Origin: Eggerthellaceae bacterium
GTDB taxonomy: Bacteria; Actinomycetota; Coriobacteriia; Coriobacteriales; Eggerthellaceae
Length of the DNA stretch: 64,000 nucleotides
NCBI GenBank assembly: GCA_910575165.1
Contig: CAJTDS010000002.1
Location: 186,001 to 250,000 of the forward strand
Reading direction: 5' to 3'
The position numbers and the translations under genes are program-made. The notes beneath the pieces are model-generated. The model had not been told where the DNA came from and did no database searches. It was given only the letters and a program-made list of their open reading frames with translations. Shown one piece after another: positions 45,184-54,364 of the stretch (position 1 is its first letter; each line of letters opens with the position of its first letter).

Positions 45184-45237
45184 GTGCATGAGGGCGGGGT
45201 TCTGCGTGAAATTCTGCAGAACCCCGCCCTCGTGCAC
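45184..45237. repeat. 54-bp palindrome, family B copy 1
   Basis: The arms 45184-45205 (GTGCATGAGGGCGGGGTTCT then GC) and 45216-45237 pair at 21 of 22 positions, with loop GTGAAATTCT. It lies after the molybdoenzyme operon and before the EamA gene and may terminate transcription. A degenerate relative is at 54598-54651. Confidence 0.8.
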
Positions 45238-45303
45238 TGTGCTCGCCCTGGCGCCTTCTGCCGCCCCTGCTGCCCCTTGGGACTTTGCGCTTGGCTGTGC
45301 TGG

Positions 45304-45309
45304 TACAAT
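45304..45309 (+). promoter_or_regulatory. -10 box (TGGTACAATGCC) for the EamA transporter
   Basis: TACAAT places transcription start near 45316, which rules out the ATG at 45285 and supports GTG 45357 as the EamA start. Confidence 0.55.
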
Positions 45310-45356
45310 GCCGGGGAGTGCGAGACGCGGCGAGCGGATTGGAGGAACCTGGGAAG

Positions 45357-46364
45357 GTGAAGAGCCGAAAGACGTTTTGGGCTGGTTTTGCCATGGCGCT
45401 GGTCGGCGCGGCGCTTTGGGGCGTGTCCGGGGCGGGGGCGCAGTTCCTCTTCGACGGCTACGGCGCGTCTCCGGCGTTCGTGACGGCGTTTCGCATGGTG
45501 CTGGCCGGGGCGTTGTTCCTGGTCGTCATCGGGGTGCGCTACCGCGATACGCTGCGGCAGCTGCTCGGCTGCCGGAGGGACTGGCTGTTTTTGGCGCTGT
45601 TCGGCCTGGGGCTTTTCGGCAGCCAGTTCACGTTCGCCTGCTCCGTCGACGCCACCAACGCCGGCACTGCCTGCGTGCTGCAGATGCTCAACGCCGTGTT
45701 CGTGCTGGCCTTCGTCTGCGTGGCGAGCCGTGCGCTGCCTACCCTTCGCGAGGGGATCGGGCTGCTGCTGGCGCTGGGCGCTACGGCCGTTATCGCCACC
45801 CAGGGCGACCCGGGCGTTATTCGGCTGCCTGCCGCCGGCTTGTTCTGGGGGCTGCTGAACGCCCTGTCCGTGGCCGTGTACATTCTGGTGCCGCGCTATT
45901 CTGGGCTTTTCGACCGCTACGGAAGCTTCACGGTGACTGGTTTGGGCATGTCCCTCGATGCTATCGCGGCTGTTGCCGTGCTGCTGGCCGGGGGCACAGC
46001 GGCGGCTGTGGGCGCCGGGACGGCGGGGGCGGCAAGTACGGGCGATGCGGTGCTTGCGGGTGCTCCGCTCGTTTCCGCGGTTCCCTTCGACGCTGCGGCC
46101 TGGGCGGTTCTGGTGGTGGCCGTGGCGCTGCTTGGCACCTTCGCGGCATTTGCGCTGTACATCGGCGGCGTGGCGAAGGTGGGCTCGGTCACCGGCAGTC
46201 TGCTGGGCGTCATGGAGCCGGCCTCGGCCACCGCGCTTTCGGCCTTGCTGCTGGGAACGGCCTTCTCGGGTGCCGACTGGATCGGCTTCGCCCTCATGAC
46301 TGCCATGCTGGTATGCATGACCCTGCCGGGGAAGCGCCCGCAGTCTCCGCGCTTGGCCAGGTGA
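45357..46364 (+). CDS. EamA/DMT-family transporter
   Basis: 335 residues from GTG 45357 (reading VKSRKTFWAGF), with GGAGGA upstream; the ATG at 45285 lies before the predicted transcription start. There are ten membrane helices in two similar five-helix halves. The first opens FAMALVGAALWGVSGAGAQF, and the EamA-type Pro/Gly-rich end of each half is seen in LQMLNAVFVLAF and TGSLLGVMEPASATALS. The family exports amino acids, metabolites or drugs. It stands alone; there is no hint of the substrate. A short Ala/Gly-rich loop (residues ~216-236) widens the middle. Confidence 0.88.
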   Translation: MKSRKTFWAGFAMALVGAALWGVSGAGAQFLFDGYGASPAFVTAFRMVLAGALFLVVIGVRYRDTLRQLLGCRRDWLFLALFGLGLFGSQFTFACSVDATNAGTACVLQMLNAVFVLAFVCVASRALPTLREGIGLLLALGATAVIATQGDPGVIRLPAAGLFWGLLNALSVAVYILVPRYSGLFDRYGSFTVTGLGMSLDAIAAVAVLLAGGTAAAVGAGTAGAASTGDAVLAGAPLVSAVPFDAAAWAVLVVAVALLGTFAAFALYIGGVAKVGSVTGSLLGVMEPASATALSALLLGTAFSGADWIGFALMTAMLVCMTLPGKRPQSPRLAR

Positions 46365-46385
46365 AGCCCCTCCTGGCTTCTTTTC
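46356..46385 (+). terminator. terminator overlapping the EamA stop
   Basis: GCCAGG (46356-46361) pairs with CCTGGC (46372-46377), 10-nt loop, followed by TTCTTTTCC. The stem is short but well placed; the stop codon lies in it. Confidence 0.6.
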
Positions 46386-46541
46386 CTGCAGATTGATGTC
46401 CTGCTCGGGGTCAAGGACGGCGGACGAAATCGGGCTATCAACGCCAGCACCGCATCCCCGCAAGGCGTCCCTTGTGAAAAGGCGGACCCCGCTGCCGTAA
46501 GACATCGGGGCCCGTGCTTTCTCGCTCTCAACAGCTAAGTC

Positions 46542-47669
46542 CTATAGGCCTATGGCGCTTACCCCGTATTCGGCTTGGGCATGGGTGAAGCCCTCGAACT
46601 CGAGCTGCTCCACCAGGCCGCTATGGGAGAAGGGCCTGAGGTCTTCGTACCTCTGCGCTTTCAAAGCGGCCTGCTCGTACCAGTCCGCCCCGCAGTTGTC
46701 GGCTGCGTAGACGGCGTCGGAATGGCTGTAGCCCTCGAACTCCAGCTGCTCGACAAGCCCCTGATGCGAGAAAGGCATGGTATCCAGATAGTCGCGGGCG
46801 CGCTGGAGGGCGTTGCTCTGGCTGCGCGTCGTCGAACTCGAGGCTGACGAGCCGCCCTCGGAGCCGCTCGAAGACGATTGCCCCCTTGCGAGATCTTTGA
46901 AGCCTTCGACAACGGCCGCTTTCTCGTCTTCGGACAGGGCAGGTTCTGAGAAATAGAGCGCATTGATTGCACTCAGCTCGGCGGTTACCTTCACGGTGCC
47001 CACGATTTCCTGAAGCCGCTCGATGTTCTCCAGGCTCGCGCTAAGCAAAAGCAGCGAGAAATGGTCGTCGGATGGGATGACGAACAGGAGAAACCCCTTG
47101 TCCCCGCCCCATACGCCCCGCACCAAGTACATCGGGTGCTCGTCGATGAAAACGGCTTCCACCTCTCCGGGTTCCGCATCGTCAAGCCCCAGGCTCTCGG
47201 GGAAGTTGCTCGTCGACTCGTACAGTCCGCGGTAGGCGCTCTCGGTATAGGTTTCGAAGTCGTCCGGATATTCGCCGGGCAGGAAAGCGATGTAGTCTAC
47301 GATGTCGCCGCCCCGTCCTACCTGCGCACTCTCTGCCCATTGGACGTAGCCTGAGCCCTCTTCGTCGCTCAGGCACTGGAAGGACCCCGGCACCTCGATG
47401 GTCAGGTCTCCAAGGTCTACCGATTGCGTTGGCAGCCCGCCTGCGTCGCTGGCGCTTCGGCCTTCGTCTTCGGCGCCCGCGTTCGCATTGCCGGCGGCAT
47501 CCGAGGCTTCGGTTTGGGGCTCCGCGACGGCAGAGGTCGGCTCTTCGGCCGGCGCGCACCCGGCAACCCCTAGGGCCAGTGAGAGCGCGAAAGCCATTGC
47601 GGTCGAGGCGGCCGCTGCCCGTCGCGCTGTCGCCAGAGAAGCCGGGGCACCCCATCGATTCGTCTTCAT
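46542..47669 (-). CDS. surface lipoprotein with two Ltp repeats
   Basis: 375 residues from ATG 47669 (MKTNRWGAP); the frame is open 44 residues further. The lipoprotein signal ends at LGVAGC. An Ala/Glu-rich linker leads to a ~150-residue domain, a Ser-rich linker (~275-290) and two repeats of about 45 residues, each with PFSHxGLVEQLEFEGY/FxHxxA. These are the Ltp/host cell surface-exposed lipoprotein repeats, known from a Streptococcus phage protein that blocks DNA entry of other phages, and common in Gram-positive surface proteins. It lies 13 bases after the upstream lipoprotein, in one unit with it. Phage exclusion is only a possibility. Confidence 0.85.
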   Translation of the reverse strand: MKTNRWGAPASLATARRAAAASTAMAFALSLALGVAGCAPAEEPTSAVAEPQTEASDAAGNANAGAEDEGRSASDAGGLPTQSVDLGDLTIEVPGSFQCLSDEEGSGYVQWAESAQVGRGGDIVDYIAFLPGEYPDDFETYTESAYRGLYESTSNFPESLGLDDAEPGEVEAVFIDEHPMYLVRGVWGGDKGFLLFVIPSDDHFSLLLLSASLENIERLQEIVGTVKVTAELSAINALYFSEPALSEDEKAAVVEGFKDLARGQSSSSGSEGGSSASSSTTRSQSNALQRARDYLDTMPFSHQGLVEQLEFEGYSHSDAVYAADNCGADWYEQAALKAQRYEDLRPFSHSGLVEQLEFEGFTHAQAEYGVSAIGL

Positions 47670-47682
47670 GCTGCCTTCGCTC

Positions 47683-48633
47683 CTAATTCCCCGCAACCCC
47701 TGCGTAGAGGTCCAGCTTGACCGAGCCGTCGTCCTTCCACTCCCACGGTATGTAGGTGGTATAGTCGTTGCTGGGCGAGTACAGTTCGATGTAGCCGGCA
47801 TCGATGGTATAGGTCCCGGAGTTCGAAACGCCGCCGGAGGACAGGACGTAGGTGCCGTCCCAATAGCATGACAGCTCTATGCGCAGGCTGCCGACAATCG
47901 ACCAGATGGTATAGTCGCAGATGGAAGCCATGACCGCATCGACGGTCTCCTGGTCGGCCGGTTCGTACTTCGCCTGCTCGGTGGCGTACGCTTCGGGATC
48001 GACCGCTTGGAATATCTCGTCGAGCGATTCGGCGCGGACGATGTCGTCGGTTGGGATGATGAGCTCGGCAGCGTCGTCGACCTTGCGATTGCTGAACGCG
48101 ATGGTCTTGCCGGCGGCCAGATCGGCTTCGGGGATATCGAATACGCTGGTAACGCTCACCGATTCGCCGACGTAGATGTCCTTGACAATGTTGCCGGTGC
48201 TCATATGCGACCCTTTGTAGTCGCCGCTCGAGCTGGAGGCCTCGTAGCGGTTGGAGTCGATTGTCATCACCATGGCGCTGCTGGAGAGGCTGAGGTTGCT
48301 CGTGGGAGTGAGCGTATAGAAGACGTAAACGCGTTTGAGCACTTCGCTGTCGGGGTTAGTGTATCCGTCGTCTACGTAAATGCCGTCAATGGCGATGGCT
48401 CCCGCTTCCGTCACCGTTTCCGGCTCGGGTTCAGGTTCGGGCTCGGGCTCAGGCTCGGGTTCGGGTTCGGGTGCTACCTCCGGCTCGGAGGCTTCAGCGT
48501 CGACGGGTTGCTCTTGGACTGCGTCCGGGGGGGGGGTGTCTGCGGGCTCGTTGCTGCTGGCGCAGCCGATCATGCCCAGGCCGAGAAAAGCCGCCAGGGC
48601 GGAAGGCAGTACTACTCGCGACAGTGTTTTCAT
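47683..48633 (-). CDS. surface lipoprotein with (PE)n linker and a C10 tract
   Basis: 316 residues. The signal ends at MIGC (Cys24). Next come a linker with about eight Pro-Glu repeats (~residues 54-70) and an outer beta-rich domain of ~240 residues rich in Ser/Thr/Tyr; no known fold could be named, though the middle resembles small secreted DUF5067-like domains. AAAGGAGGAACC precedes the ATG. On the coding strand a run of ten C lies within the sequence for DTPPPDA (48527-48536), so slippage would put the rest out of frame. It is transcribed ahead of the Ltp lipoprotein. Confidence 0.8.
   Translation of the reverse strand: MKTLSRVVLPSALAAFLGLGMIGCASSNEPADTPPPDAVQEQPVDAEASEPEVAPEPEPEPEPEPEPEPEPETVTEAGAIAIDGIYVDDGYTNPDSEVLKRVYVFYTLTPTSNLSLSSSAMVMTIDSNRYEASSSSGDYKGSHMSTGNIVKDIYVGESVSVTSVFDIPEADLAAGKTIAFSNRKVDDAAELIIPTDDIVRAESLDEIFQAVDPEAYATEQAKYEPADQETVDAVMASICDYTIWSIVGSLRIELSCYWDGTYVLSSGGVSNSGTYTIDAGYIELYSPSNDYTTYIPWEWKDDGSVKLDLYAGVAGN
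48527..48536. repeat. G10 homopolymer inside the lipoprotein gene
   Basis: Ten G on the plus strand (ten C in the coding strand), about 35 codons from the start. G9 tracts also occur at 18047-18055 and 32211-32219, but those are outside coding sequence. Confidence 0.95.
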
Positions 48634-48766
48634 GAGGGTTCCTCCTTTCAGGCGAGTCTGCCTAGTGTAATCGCGCCCAGGAGGAAAACGTTGCGCAACA
48701 TTTTGGCTGCTCGCAGCGCAGGGAGGGGCGGCAGCTTGCGCTTGCCCGGCATGCCGGGACTTGCTG

Positions 48767-50191
48767 CTAGCTGTGAGACTCTGCCCGGGGGGAACGGGTG
48801 CGGTTGTGCTTGAGGTCGCTGCGCATCCGGGCGAACTCCTGCGGGGACAGCCTCACGCGGTCGCTGGCGCTGCGGCTGGCCGTGCGGGCGCTGATGGCTC
48901 GGGCGACGACGCTGCGCTGGTAGACCCGACGCACGCGCCGCTGCGGCTGCCGTGCGGGCAGCGTGGCGAAGCGGCCGGTGAGCGAGGGGTTCTCGTACGG
49001 GTCGTCTTCGGCGAAGGTGCCGTGGGGCTCGTCGATGGCGAACTCGTGCGCATCGTCGAAGGAGGGTGAATCGGGGGCGGGGTGGAAGGAGGGCAGCAGG
49101 TTCGCCGGCTTGGCCCGCGGGGTCTCTTCGCTGGCGAGCGCAGCAGGCGCATCGGCGGTCCAGGTCTTCGCGGTGTCTTCGAAGGTGCCGCCTGCCGAGC
49201 TGGTTACCTGCGTGCGGCTGGGAACGGTCTTGCGAGGGTGCGCGGGCGCCTTGGCGGTGCGGGCGGCCTGCCCGCCGCCGGCTTCGGCACCGTGCGCGTC
49301 GGCGCGGCCGCGATTGCCGGCCGCCGGCGAGCTGGACGGCTCCCAGGGGTCCCGCGCCTGCGCCCGTCCGCCGTCGGCGCCGCCTCCGACCGGCTCCAGC
49401 TTGCCCGTCTGCCCCGGCATGGGCACGTACTCGCCGTTCATGCGCAGCCACAGCCGATGCAGCCGCTCGGCCTGGCGGCTGCGCTCCTTGTCGCGGGCCA
49501 CCTTGCCCTTCGGCGCGCGCACCACCTTGCTGGCCACGGCCTTCGCCGGCCGTGCGATCACGTCGGTGTAGTCGCGCGGGGGCTTGGTGTGCCAGCCGAA
49601 CAGCAGCGACCCGTAGCGGATGCCCAGCACCAGCACCACGCAGGCCAGCGGCGCGTAGTCTGCCAGCACATGGTTCTGGTTCATGAGCGCGTATACGAGC
49701 GCCCCAATGAAGGCGGCGGTGCCGTACAAGGCGCCGGCCTGGAACGATATGGGCTCGCGGTTCATGCATACGTCGCGGCAGATGCCGCCGCCCACAGCGG
49801 TGATGGTGCCCAGGATGGCGGCGGGGATGATGTCCATGCCCGCCGACATGGACTTGCCCACGCTGATGATGGCCCACAGCGCCACCGACAGGTTGTCCAG
49901 CAGGTTCACCACCGGGTCCAGGTAGGTGGTCAGGCGGCTGAAGTAGAACACGATGATGCCCGCCACCACGCAGGCCACGATCAGCGACGGTTTCTGGAAG
50001 GCGTAGATGCCGTAGTTCTGCAGCAGGATGTCGCGGATGATGCCCCCCGCCAAACCCGTCACGATGGCGATGCAGCACACGCCGAACAGGTCGTAGCGGG
50101 CGCGCACGGCGCTCATGGCCCCGGAGATGCCGCCGGTAAGCGATGCGGCCAGCTCAAGCCAGAACGGGATGGTGAGGACGACTTCCAGCAT
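48767..50191 (-). CDS. TRIC-family trimeric cation channel protein with long C-terminal tail
   Basis: 474 residues. The first ~205 are a normal bacterial TRIC (UPF0126/YadS-like) channel: seven helices in two repeats with GLAGGIIRDILL (~residues 46-57) and VGGGICRDVCMN (~134-145). The last ~265 residues are a charged, Pro/Ala-rich, probably disordered tail not found in the core family (ends RSPRAESHS). The role is thought to be K+ or general cation conductance. Its ATG follows the phospholipase-like gene by nine bases, so both share a transcript. The tail may be cytoplasmic and interact with other proteins. Confidence 0.88.
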   Translation of the reverse strand: MLEVVLTIPFWLELAASLTGGISGAMSAVRARYDLFGVCCIAIVTGLAGGIIRDILLQNYGIYAFQKPSLIVACVVAGIIVFYFSRLTTYLDPVVNLLDNLSVALWAIISVGKSMSAGMDIIPAAILGTITAVGGGICRDVCMNREPISFQAGALYGTAAFIGALVYALMNQNHVLADYAPLACVVLVLGIRYGSLLFGWHTKPPRDYTDVIARPAKAVASKVVRAPKGKVARDKERSRQAERLHRLWLRMNGEYVPMPGQTGKLEPVGGGADGGRAQARDPWEPSSSPAAGNRGRADAHGAEAGGGQAARTAKAPAHPRKTVPSRTQVTSSAGGTFEDTAKTWTADAPAALASEETPRAKPANLLPSFHPAPDSPSFDDAHEFAIDEPHGTFAEDDPYENPSLTGRFATLPARQPQRRVRRVYQRSVVARAISARTASRSASDRVRLSPQEFARMRSDLKHNRTRSPRAESHS

Positions 50192-50200
50192 GGCGGCTGA

Positions 50201-51286
50201 CTAGCGCGCAGTTGGGGCGCCGGTGCCGGAAGCGGTTGCGGGTGCGCTGGGGGTGTCGTCGGCGGTCGCGCTGCCGGAGGGGGCGCCCACGGCGGTAGCG
50301 GCTGCGTCGCCGGCCGGTTCGGGCTCCACGGTCTCGACGGCTATGAGCCGGGCCACCACGGACTCGCCGGAGAAGTTGCGGTGCTCGGTGATGAGCGCCG
50401 CACCGTCCTTGTCGAAGCTGGCGTCGGCAAACAGCTCGATAGCCTCTGCAGCTGCCGAAAGCGCGCGCTCGTACAGGTCCCAGAAGCTCTCCCGGCGCTC
50501 CACCCCGGTGAACGGATCGGTCCATACGTTGCGCTCGCGATTGTCGAACTGGCTGGTCAGCGCCTTCTTCGGCCGATGGCTCATGGCGGCGTAGAACGAA
50601 TAGGGCCGTACCCGCTGCTCGATAGCGCCAAGGATCGCCCGCTTGGCGCCCGTGGGGGAGTAGAAGCCCTTCTGCACGGTGCGGAAGCTGTGCAGCGCCG
50701 CGGCGAACAGGTCGGAGGGCACGTTGATGCCGTACACCTCAAGCGCCACGTAGGCGTAGAGCTTCGACACCGCAGCCAGCACCGCGGTGCTCCCTCGCAG
50801 GATGCGGGTCGAGGGGTTGAAGGTGGACACGTCCTCGCCGGTCTTGGTGGTGAGCACCATCTCGTCCAGCTCGCTTTCGATGACCGCGTGCACCTCGCGC
50901 CCGTCCTTGCGCGAAAGCCCTGGCTCGCCGGCGTCGCACAAGGCGAACTCCTGGGCGAAGATGAGCGGGTGCGCCGTGGAATCCAGCAGGTAGTGGCACA
51001 GAAAGCCCAGCACGTAGGCGCGTCCTATGGCCTGCTGGTCGGCGGGCAGGCGATCCACCGCGTCGTGGAAGGCCAGCAGCAGCTCGTCGGGCTTCTGGTC
51101 GTGCATGATGCTGCCCAGCTTGCGCCAGGGCAAAAGACGCGGCACTGCCACCATGTAGAACAGCGGGTCGGGGCCCTGGTTGCCCAGCAGGAAGGCGTCG
51201 GCTTCGTCCTTCGAGCCGCCGATGGTTTGGAACAGGCGATCATAGACGTCGCGGCCGAAGAAGTCGTGGGTGATGATGGCGGGCAT
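50201..51286 (-). CDS. zinc-dependent phospholipase C-like protein
   Basis: 361 residues. It matches the S1/P1-like zinc-dependent phospholipase C group found in Firmicutes and Actinobacteria: THDFFGRDVYD at the N-terminus, LLGNQGPDPLFY (~residues 33-44), then GFLCHYLLDSTAHPLIFAQE (~92-111), whose His and Asp residues are the expected metal ligands. No signal peptide is visible, so it may act in the cytoplasm or have a non-lipid substrate. The last ~50 residues are Ala/Ser/Pro-rich. GAGGTAGACA precedes the ATG. It is followed at nine bases by the TRIC gene. Confidence 0.82.
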   Translation of the reverse strand: MPAIITHDFFGRDVYDRLFQTIGGSKDEADAFLLGNQGPDPLFYMVAVPRLLPWRKLGSIMHDQKPDELLLAFHDAVDRLPADQQAIGRAYVLGFLCHYLLDSTAHPLIFAQEFALCDAGEPGLSRKDGREVHAVIESELDEMVLTTKTGEDVSTFNPSTRILRGSTAVLAAVSKLYAYVALEVYGINVPSDLFAAALHSFRTVQKGFYSPTGAKRAILGAIEQRVRPYSFYAAMSHRPKKALTSQFDNRERNVWTDPFTGVERRESFWDLYERALSAAAEAIELFADASFDKDGAALITEHRNFSGESVVARLIAVETVEPEPAGDAAATAVGAPSGSATADDTPSAPATASGTGAPTAR

Positions 51287-51347
51287 TGTCTACCTCGGTT
51301 TCTCGTGGTGATGCGAACGCTGTGCGATGAGAATACTGGCTATCATA

Positions 51348-51353
51348 TACAAT
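51348..51353 (+). promoter_or_regulatory. -10 box (ATATACAATGAG) for the MFS genes
   Basis: TACAAT about 75 bases before the MFS start, in the divergent region with the phospholipase-like gene. Confidence 0.5.
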
Positions 51354-51427
51354 GAGCGAATCGTTTGTAACAGCGGGTGCCCAAACGCGACAAACGCGAC
51401 AAAAACCAGGTGAGCGAAGGAGAGCGC

Positions 51428-52777
51428 ATGTCCGAGCAGAGGGTAGGCGGCGGCCAGCCGGCCGAGGGGTCGGCGGGTGCCGGGCGCCGCGATGAGGCGA
51501 CGTCGGCCCCCAGGAAGGCCCGCGCCGGCAAGCTCACGCGCCAGGAGCGCAGCTGGGTGCTCTACGACGTGGGCAACTCCGCCTTCGTGCTGCTGTCCAC
51601 GGCGCTCGTCCCCGTGTACTTCGCGAGCCTTGCCGAGCCCGGTTCGTCGGTGGTGGTTGCCTGGGGCTACGCCGAAACGGTGGCTTCGCTGATTTTGGCC
51701 CTGCTCATGCCGGTGCTGGGGAGCCTGGCCGATCTGCAGGGCAACAAGAAGCGCTTCTACATCGGGTTCGTGGGCACCGGGGCCGTGGCCTGCGCGGCGC
51801 TGGGCGTTCCGCAGACGGCGCTGCCGTTTCTGATCGTGTACGTGGTCTCGTCCGTCATGCTCAACGGCTCCATGGTGTTCTACGACGCGTTTCTGGTGGA
51901 CGCCACCACCGAGGACCGCTACGACGAGGTTTCCAGCCAGGGCTACGCCTGGGGCTACATCGGCTCCTGCGTGCCCTTCATCGCGTGCCTAGCCGTGGTG
52001 TTGGGCGGGCCTTCCGTGGGCATCCCCATGGACGTGGGCATGAAGGTGGCCTTCCTCATCACCGCCGTGTGGTGGCTGCTGTTCAGCGTGCCCTTGCTGC
52101 GAAACGTCACCCAGACGCACTTCAAGGCGCCCGAAAAGCACCTGGTGCGCGACACCGTGGTGGGCCTTGGCCGCACCTGCAAGAAGATCGTGGCCGACCG
52201 GCGCATCCGCTACTTCATGATTGCCTACTTCTTCTACATCGACGGCGTGCACACCATCATCCGCATGTCCACCAGCTACGGCACCGAGCTGGGCATCGAT
52301 GCAGTGCAGTTGGTGCTGGCGTTGCTGGTCACGCAGTTCGTGGCGTTTCCCGCGGCCATCGCCTACGGGCGCCTGTCAACCCGCTTCGGCACCAAGCGCA
52401 TGCTGCTGGTGGCGGTGTTCGCCTACTTCTGCATCACGCTGTTTGCGGCGTTCTTCCTGGTGAGCGCCGTGCAGTTCTGGATGTTGGCCGTGTGCGTGGG
52501 CCTGTTCCAGGGCGGCATTCAGGCGCTCTCGCGCAGCGAGCTGTCCAAGCTCGTCCCCAAGGAGCACGCCAACGAGTACTACGGCTTCTTCGATATCTTC
52601 GGGAAGTACGCCGCCGTCATGGGCACCTTCCTGGTGAGCGTGTTCACCCAGCTCACCGGCAATCCGTCCGTGGGCGTGCTGTCCATCGCGGTGCTGTTCA
52701 TCGTTGGTTTCTTCTTCCTGTGGAAGATGCCGGTGCCCGCAAGCGGCGAACCGGCGGACGGGCTGGCGGTCGAGTAG
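51428..52777 (+). CDS. MFS transporter, UMF1/Atg22-like
   Basis: 449 residues from ATG 51428 (MSEQRVGGG), with GAAGGAGAG upstream; the frame is open 17 residues further. About 12 helices. Atg22/UMF1 marks: QERSWVLYDVGNSAFVLL near the start (~residues 40-57) and the loop FYDAFLVDATTEDRYDEVSSQGYAWGY with a GSxxP-like break, then LVPKEHANEYYGFFDIFGKY (~377-396). These carriers are poorly characterised, and efflux of amino acids or small molecules is likely. The next MFS gene follows in 43 bases and is probably co-transcribed. Confidence 0.88.
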   Translation: MSEQRVGGGQPAEGSAGAGRRDEATSAPRKARAGKLTRQERSWVLYDVGNSAFVLLSTALVPVYFASLAEPGSSVVVAWGYAETVASLILALLMPVLGSLADLQGNKKRFYIGFVGTGAVACAALGVPQTALPFLIVYVVSSVMLNGSMVFYDAFLVDATTEDRYDEVSSQGYAWGYIGSCVPFIACLAVVLGGPSVGIPMDVGMKVAFLITAVWWLLFSVPLLRNVTQTHFKAPEKHLVRDTVVGLGRTCKKIVADRRIRYFMIAYFFYIDGVHTIIRMSTSYGTELGIDAVQLVLALLVTQFVAFPAAIAYGRLSTRFGTKRMLLVAVFAYFCITLFAAFFLVSAVQFWMLAVCVGLFQGGIQALSRSELSKLVPKEHANEYYGFFDIFGKYAAVMGTFLVSVFTQLTGNPSVGVLSIAVLFIVGFFFLWKMPVPASGEPADGLAVE

Positions 52778-52819
52778 CGCGGCGGCGCGGGGCGCAGGCG
52801 ACAGGCGGATAGGAGCCGG

Positions 52820-54364
52820 ATGGAGGTAGACGCGGAATTGGAAGCGGAGGCGGCGCCGACGGTGCGCGCGGGTGCGGGTGCTCGCGCCAGTGCGGACGTG
52901 GAGGGGCGGTTCTCGCGGGCGTTGTCGCTCGTCATCATGGGCGGGCATATCTGCGTCGACACCGTGCAGGGAGGCTTGGCGGCCATCCTGCCGTTTCTGG
53001 TGATGTACGGGGGCTACTCCTACTTCGAGGTGTCCACGTTGGTGCTGGCGTCGAACTTCGCGTCGGCCATTATCCAGCCGCTGTTCGGATGGTTGGGGGA
53101 CCGTAAGGCGCGGCCGTGGCTCATGGCTGCAGGCGTGGTGCTGGCCGGCGCGGGCATGGCGGCCATCGGCGTGGTGCCGACCTACGGCATGGTGGTGGCT
53201 GCTGCGGTGGTGTCCGGCGTGGGCGTTGCCATGCTTCATCCCGAAGGCGGTCGCATCGCGAATTTGGCAGGCGGGGCCGACCCGGTGCAGAAGGCCCAGT
53301 CCATGAGCCTGTTTTCCGTAGGCGGTCAGGTGGGGTTCTGCGTGGGGCCCATTGTCACCGTGGCCGCCGTGCAGGCCTTCGGGCTGGCGGGCACCCTGGT
53401 GTATTTGGTGTTTAGCCTGCCCTATGCCGCGTTCATGCTGCGCTACAACGGCCGGTTCGCGGCCTTGGGCGTAGGCTCGCCGGCGGGGGGTGCGCCTGTG
53501 GCGGGCGCGAGCTCGGGTGCAGGCGACGGGGCGGCGGTAGCAGGTGCAAGCGCGCGGGCGGCGACACGTGCCGAAGGCGCGCGTCCCTCTGGCACGCTGG
53601 CGGCGACTGCGGGCGGAAGCGTGCAAGATGCGGCCGGCATCCAAGACGACGGCGGCCGCAAACGCGTTGCGGCAGGCGGCCCTTCGGCCCAGGCCGGCGC
53701 CGCCCCTTCCGCCTCCGCACCCGCCCCCGCAGCCTCCGCGTCCGCCGCCCCCGAGCGGTGGGGCGCGTTCTCCCTGGTGCTGGGTGCGCTTTCCGTGCGA
53801 TCGATCGTCTACTACGGCATCACCAGCTTCGCGCCGTTGTTCGTGGTGGGGGTGCTGGGGCAGCCGGAGAACGTGGGCAGCTCCACCATCACACTGTTCG
53901 CCTTCGTGGGGGCTCTGGCCACCCTGGCGGCGGGAAAGGTGGCGGCTTTCGTGCGCACGCCGGTGCTCATGGCGGGCTGCTTCGCCGTCATGGCGGCATG
54001 CTTTCTGGCGTTTGCGCAGGTAGCGAGCTTGCCGTTGGCCATGGTTCTGCTGGTCTTGCTGGCGGTGGGCGTGAACCTGTTCAACCCGCCCGCCATCACC
54101 CTGGGCCAGGACTTCGTGCCTGCGCATCTGGGCATGGCCTCGGGGCTGTCCTTCGGCGTGGCGGTGTGCGTGGGCGGCTGCGTGTCCCCGGCCTTGGGCG
54201 CCTTGGGCGACGCCGCTGGGCTGCCGGCGGTGATGGCGGCCCTGTTCGCGCTCTGCTTGGTTGGGCTTGCTTTGTCCCTTGCCGTGGGCGCGGCAAAAAG
54301 GCGCCCTGCAGCCTCGTCCTCTTCGCTGCTTGCCGAAGACGGCCCGGGCGAGCAGCCGGCCTAA
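52820..54364 (+). CDS. MFS transporter, fosmidomycin-resistance (Fsr)-like, with a large central insert
   Basis: 514 residues. About 12 helices; Fsr marks are GHICVDTVQGGLAAILPFL (~residues 42-60), LFGWLGDRKARPWLMAAG (~92-109) and GVAMLHPEGGRIANLAGG (~134-151). Between helix 6 and 7 there is a ~95-residue insert (residues ~218-312) of Ala/Gly/Pro with little else, where normal members have a short loop. Efflux of a toxic compound is likely; the insert probably does not affect transport. The start has GGATAGGAG upstream. It follows the UMF1-like carrier. Confidence 0.88.
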   Translation: MEVDAELEAEAAPTVRAGAGARASADVEGRFSRALSLVIMGGHICVDTVQGGLAAILPFLVMYGGYSYFEVSTLVLASNFASAIIQPLFGWLGDRKARPWLMAAGVVLAGAGMAAIGVVPTYGMVVAAAVVSGVGVAMLHPEGGRIANLAGGADPVQKAQSMSLFSVGGQVGFCVGPIVTVAAVQAFGLAGTLVYLVFSLPYAAFMLRYNGRFAALGVGSPAGGAPVAGASSGAGDGAAVAGASARAATRAEGARPSGTLAATAGGSVQDAAGIQDDGGRKRVAAGGPSAQAGAAPSASAPAPAASASAAPERWGAFSLVLGALSVRSIVYYGITSFAPLFVVGVLGQPENVGSSTITLFAFVGALATLAAGKVAAFVRTPVLMAGCFAVMAACFLAFAQVASLPLAMVLLVLLAVGVNLFNPPAITLGQDFVPAHLGMASGLSFGVAVCVGGCVSPALGALGDAAGLPAVMAALFALCLVGLALSLAVGAAKRRPAASSSSLLAEDGPGEQPA

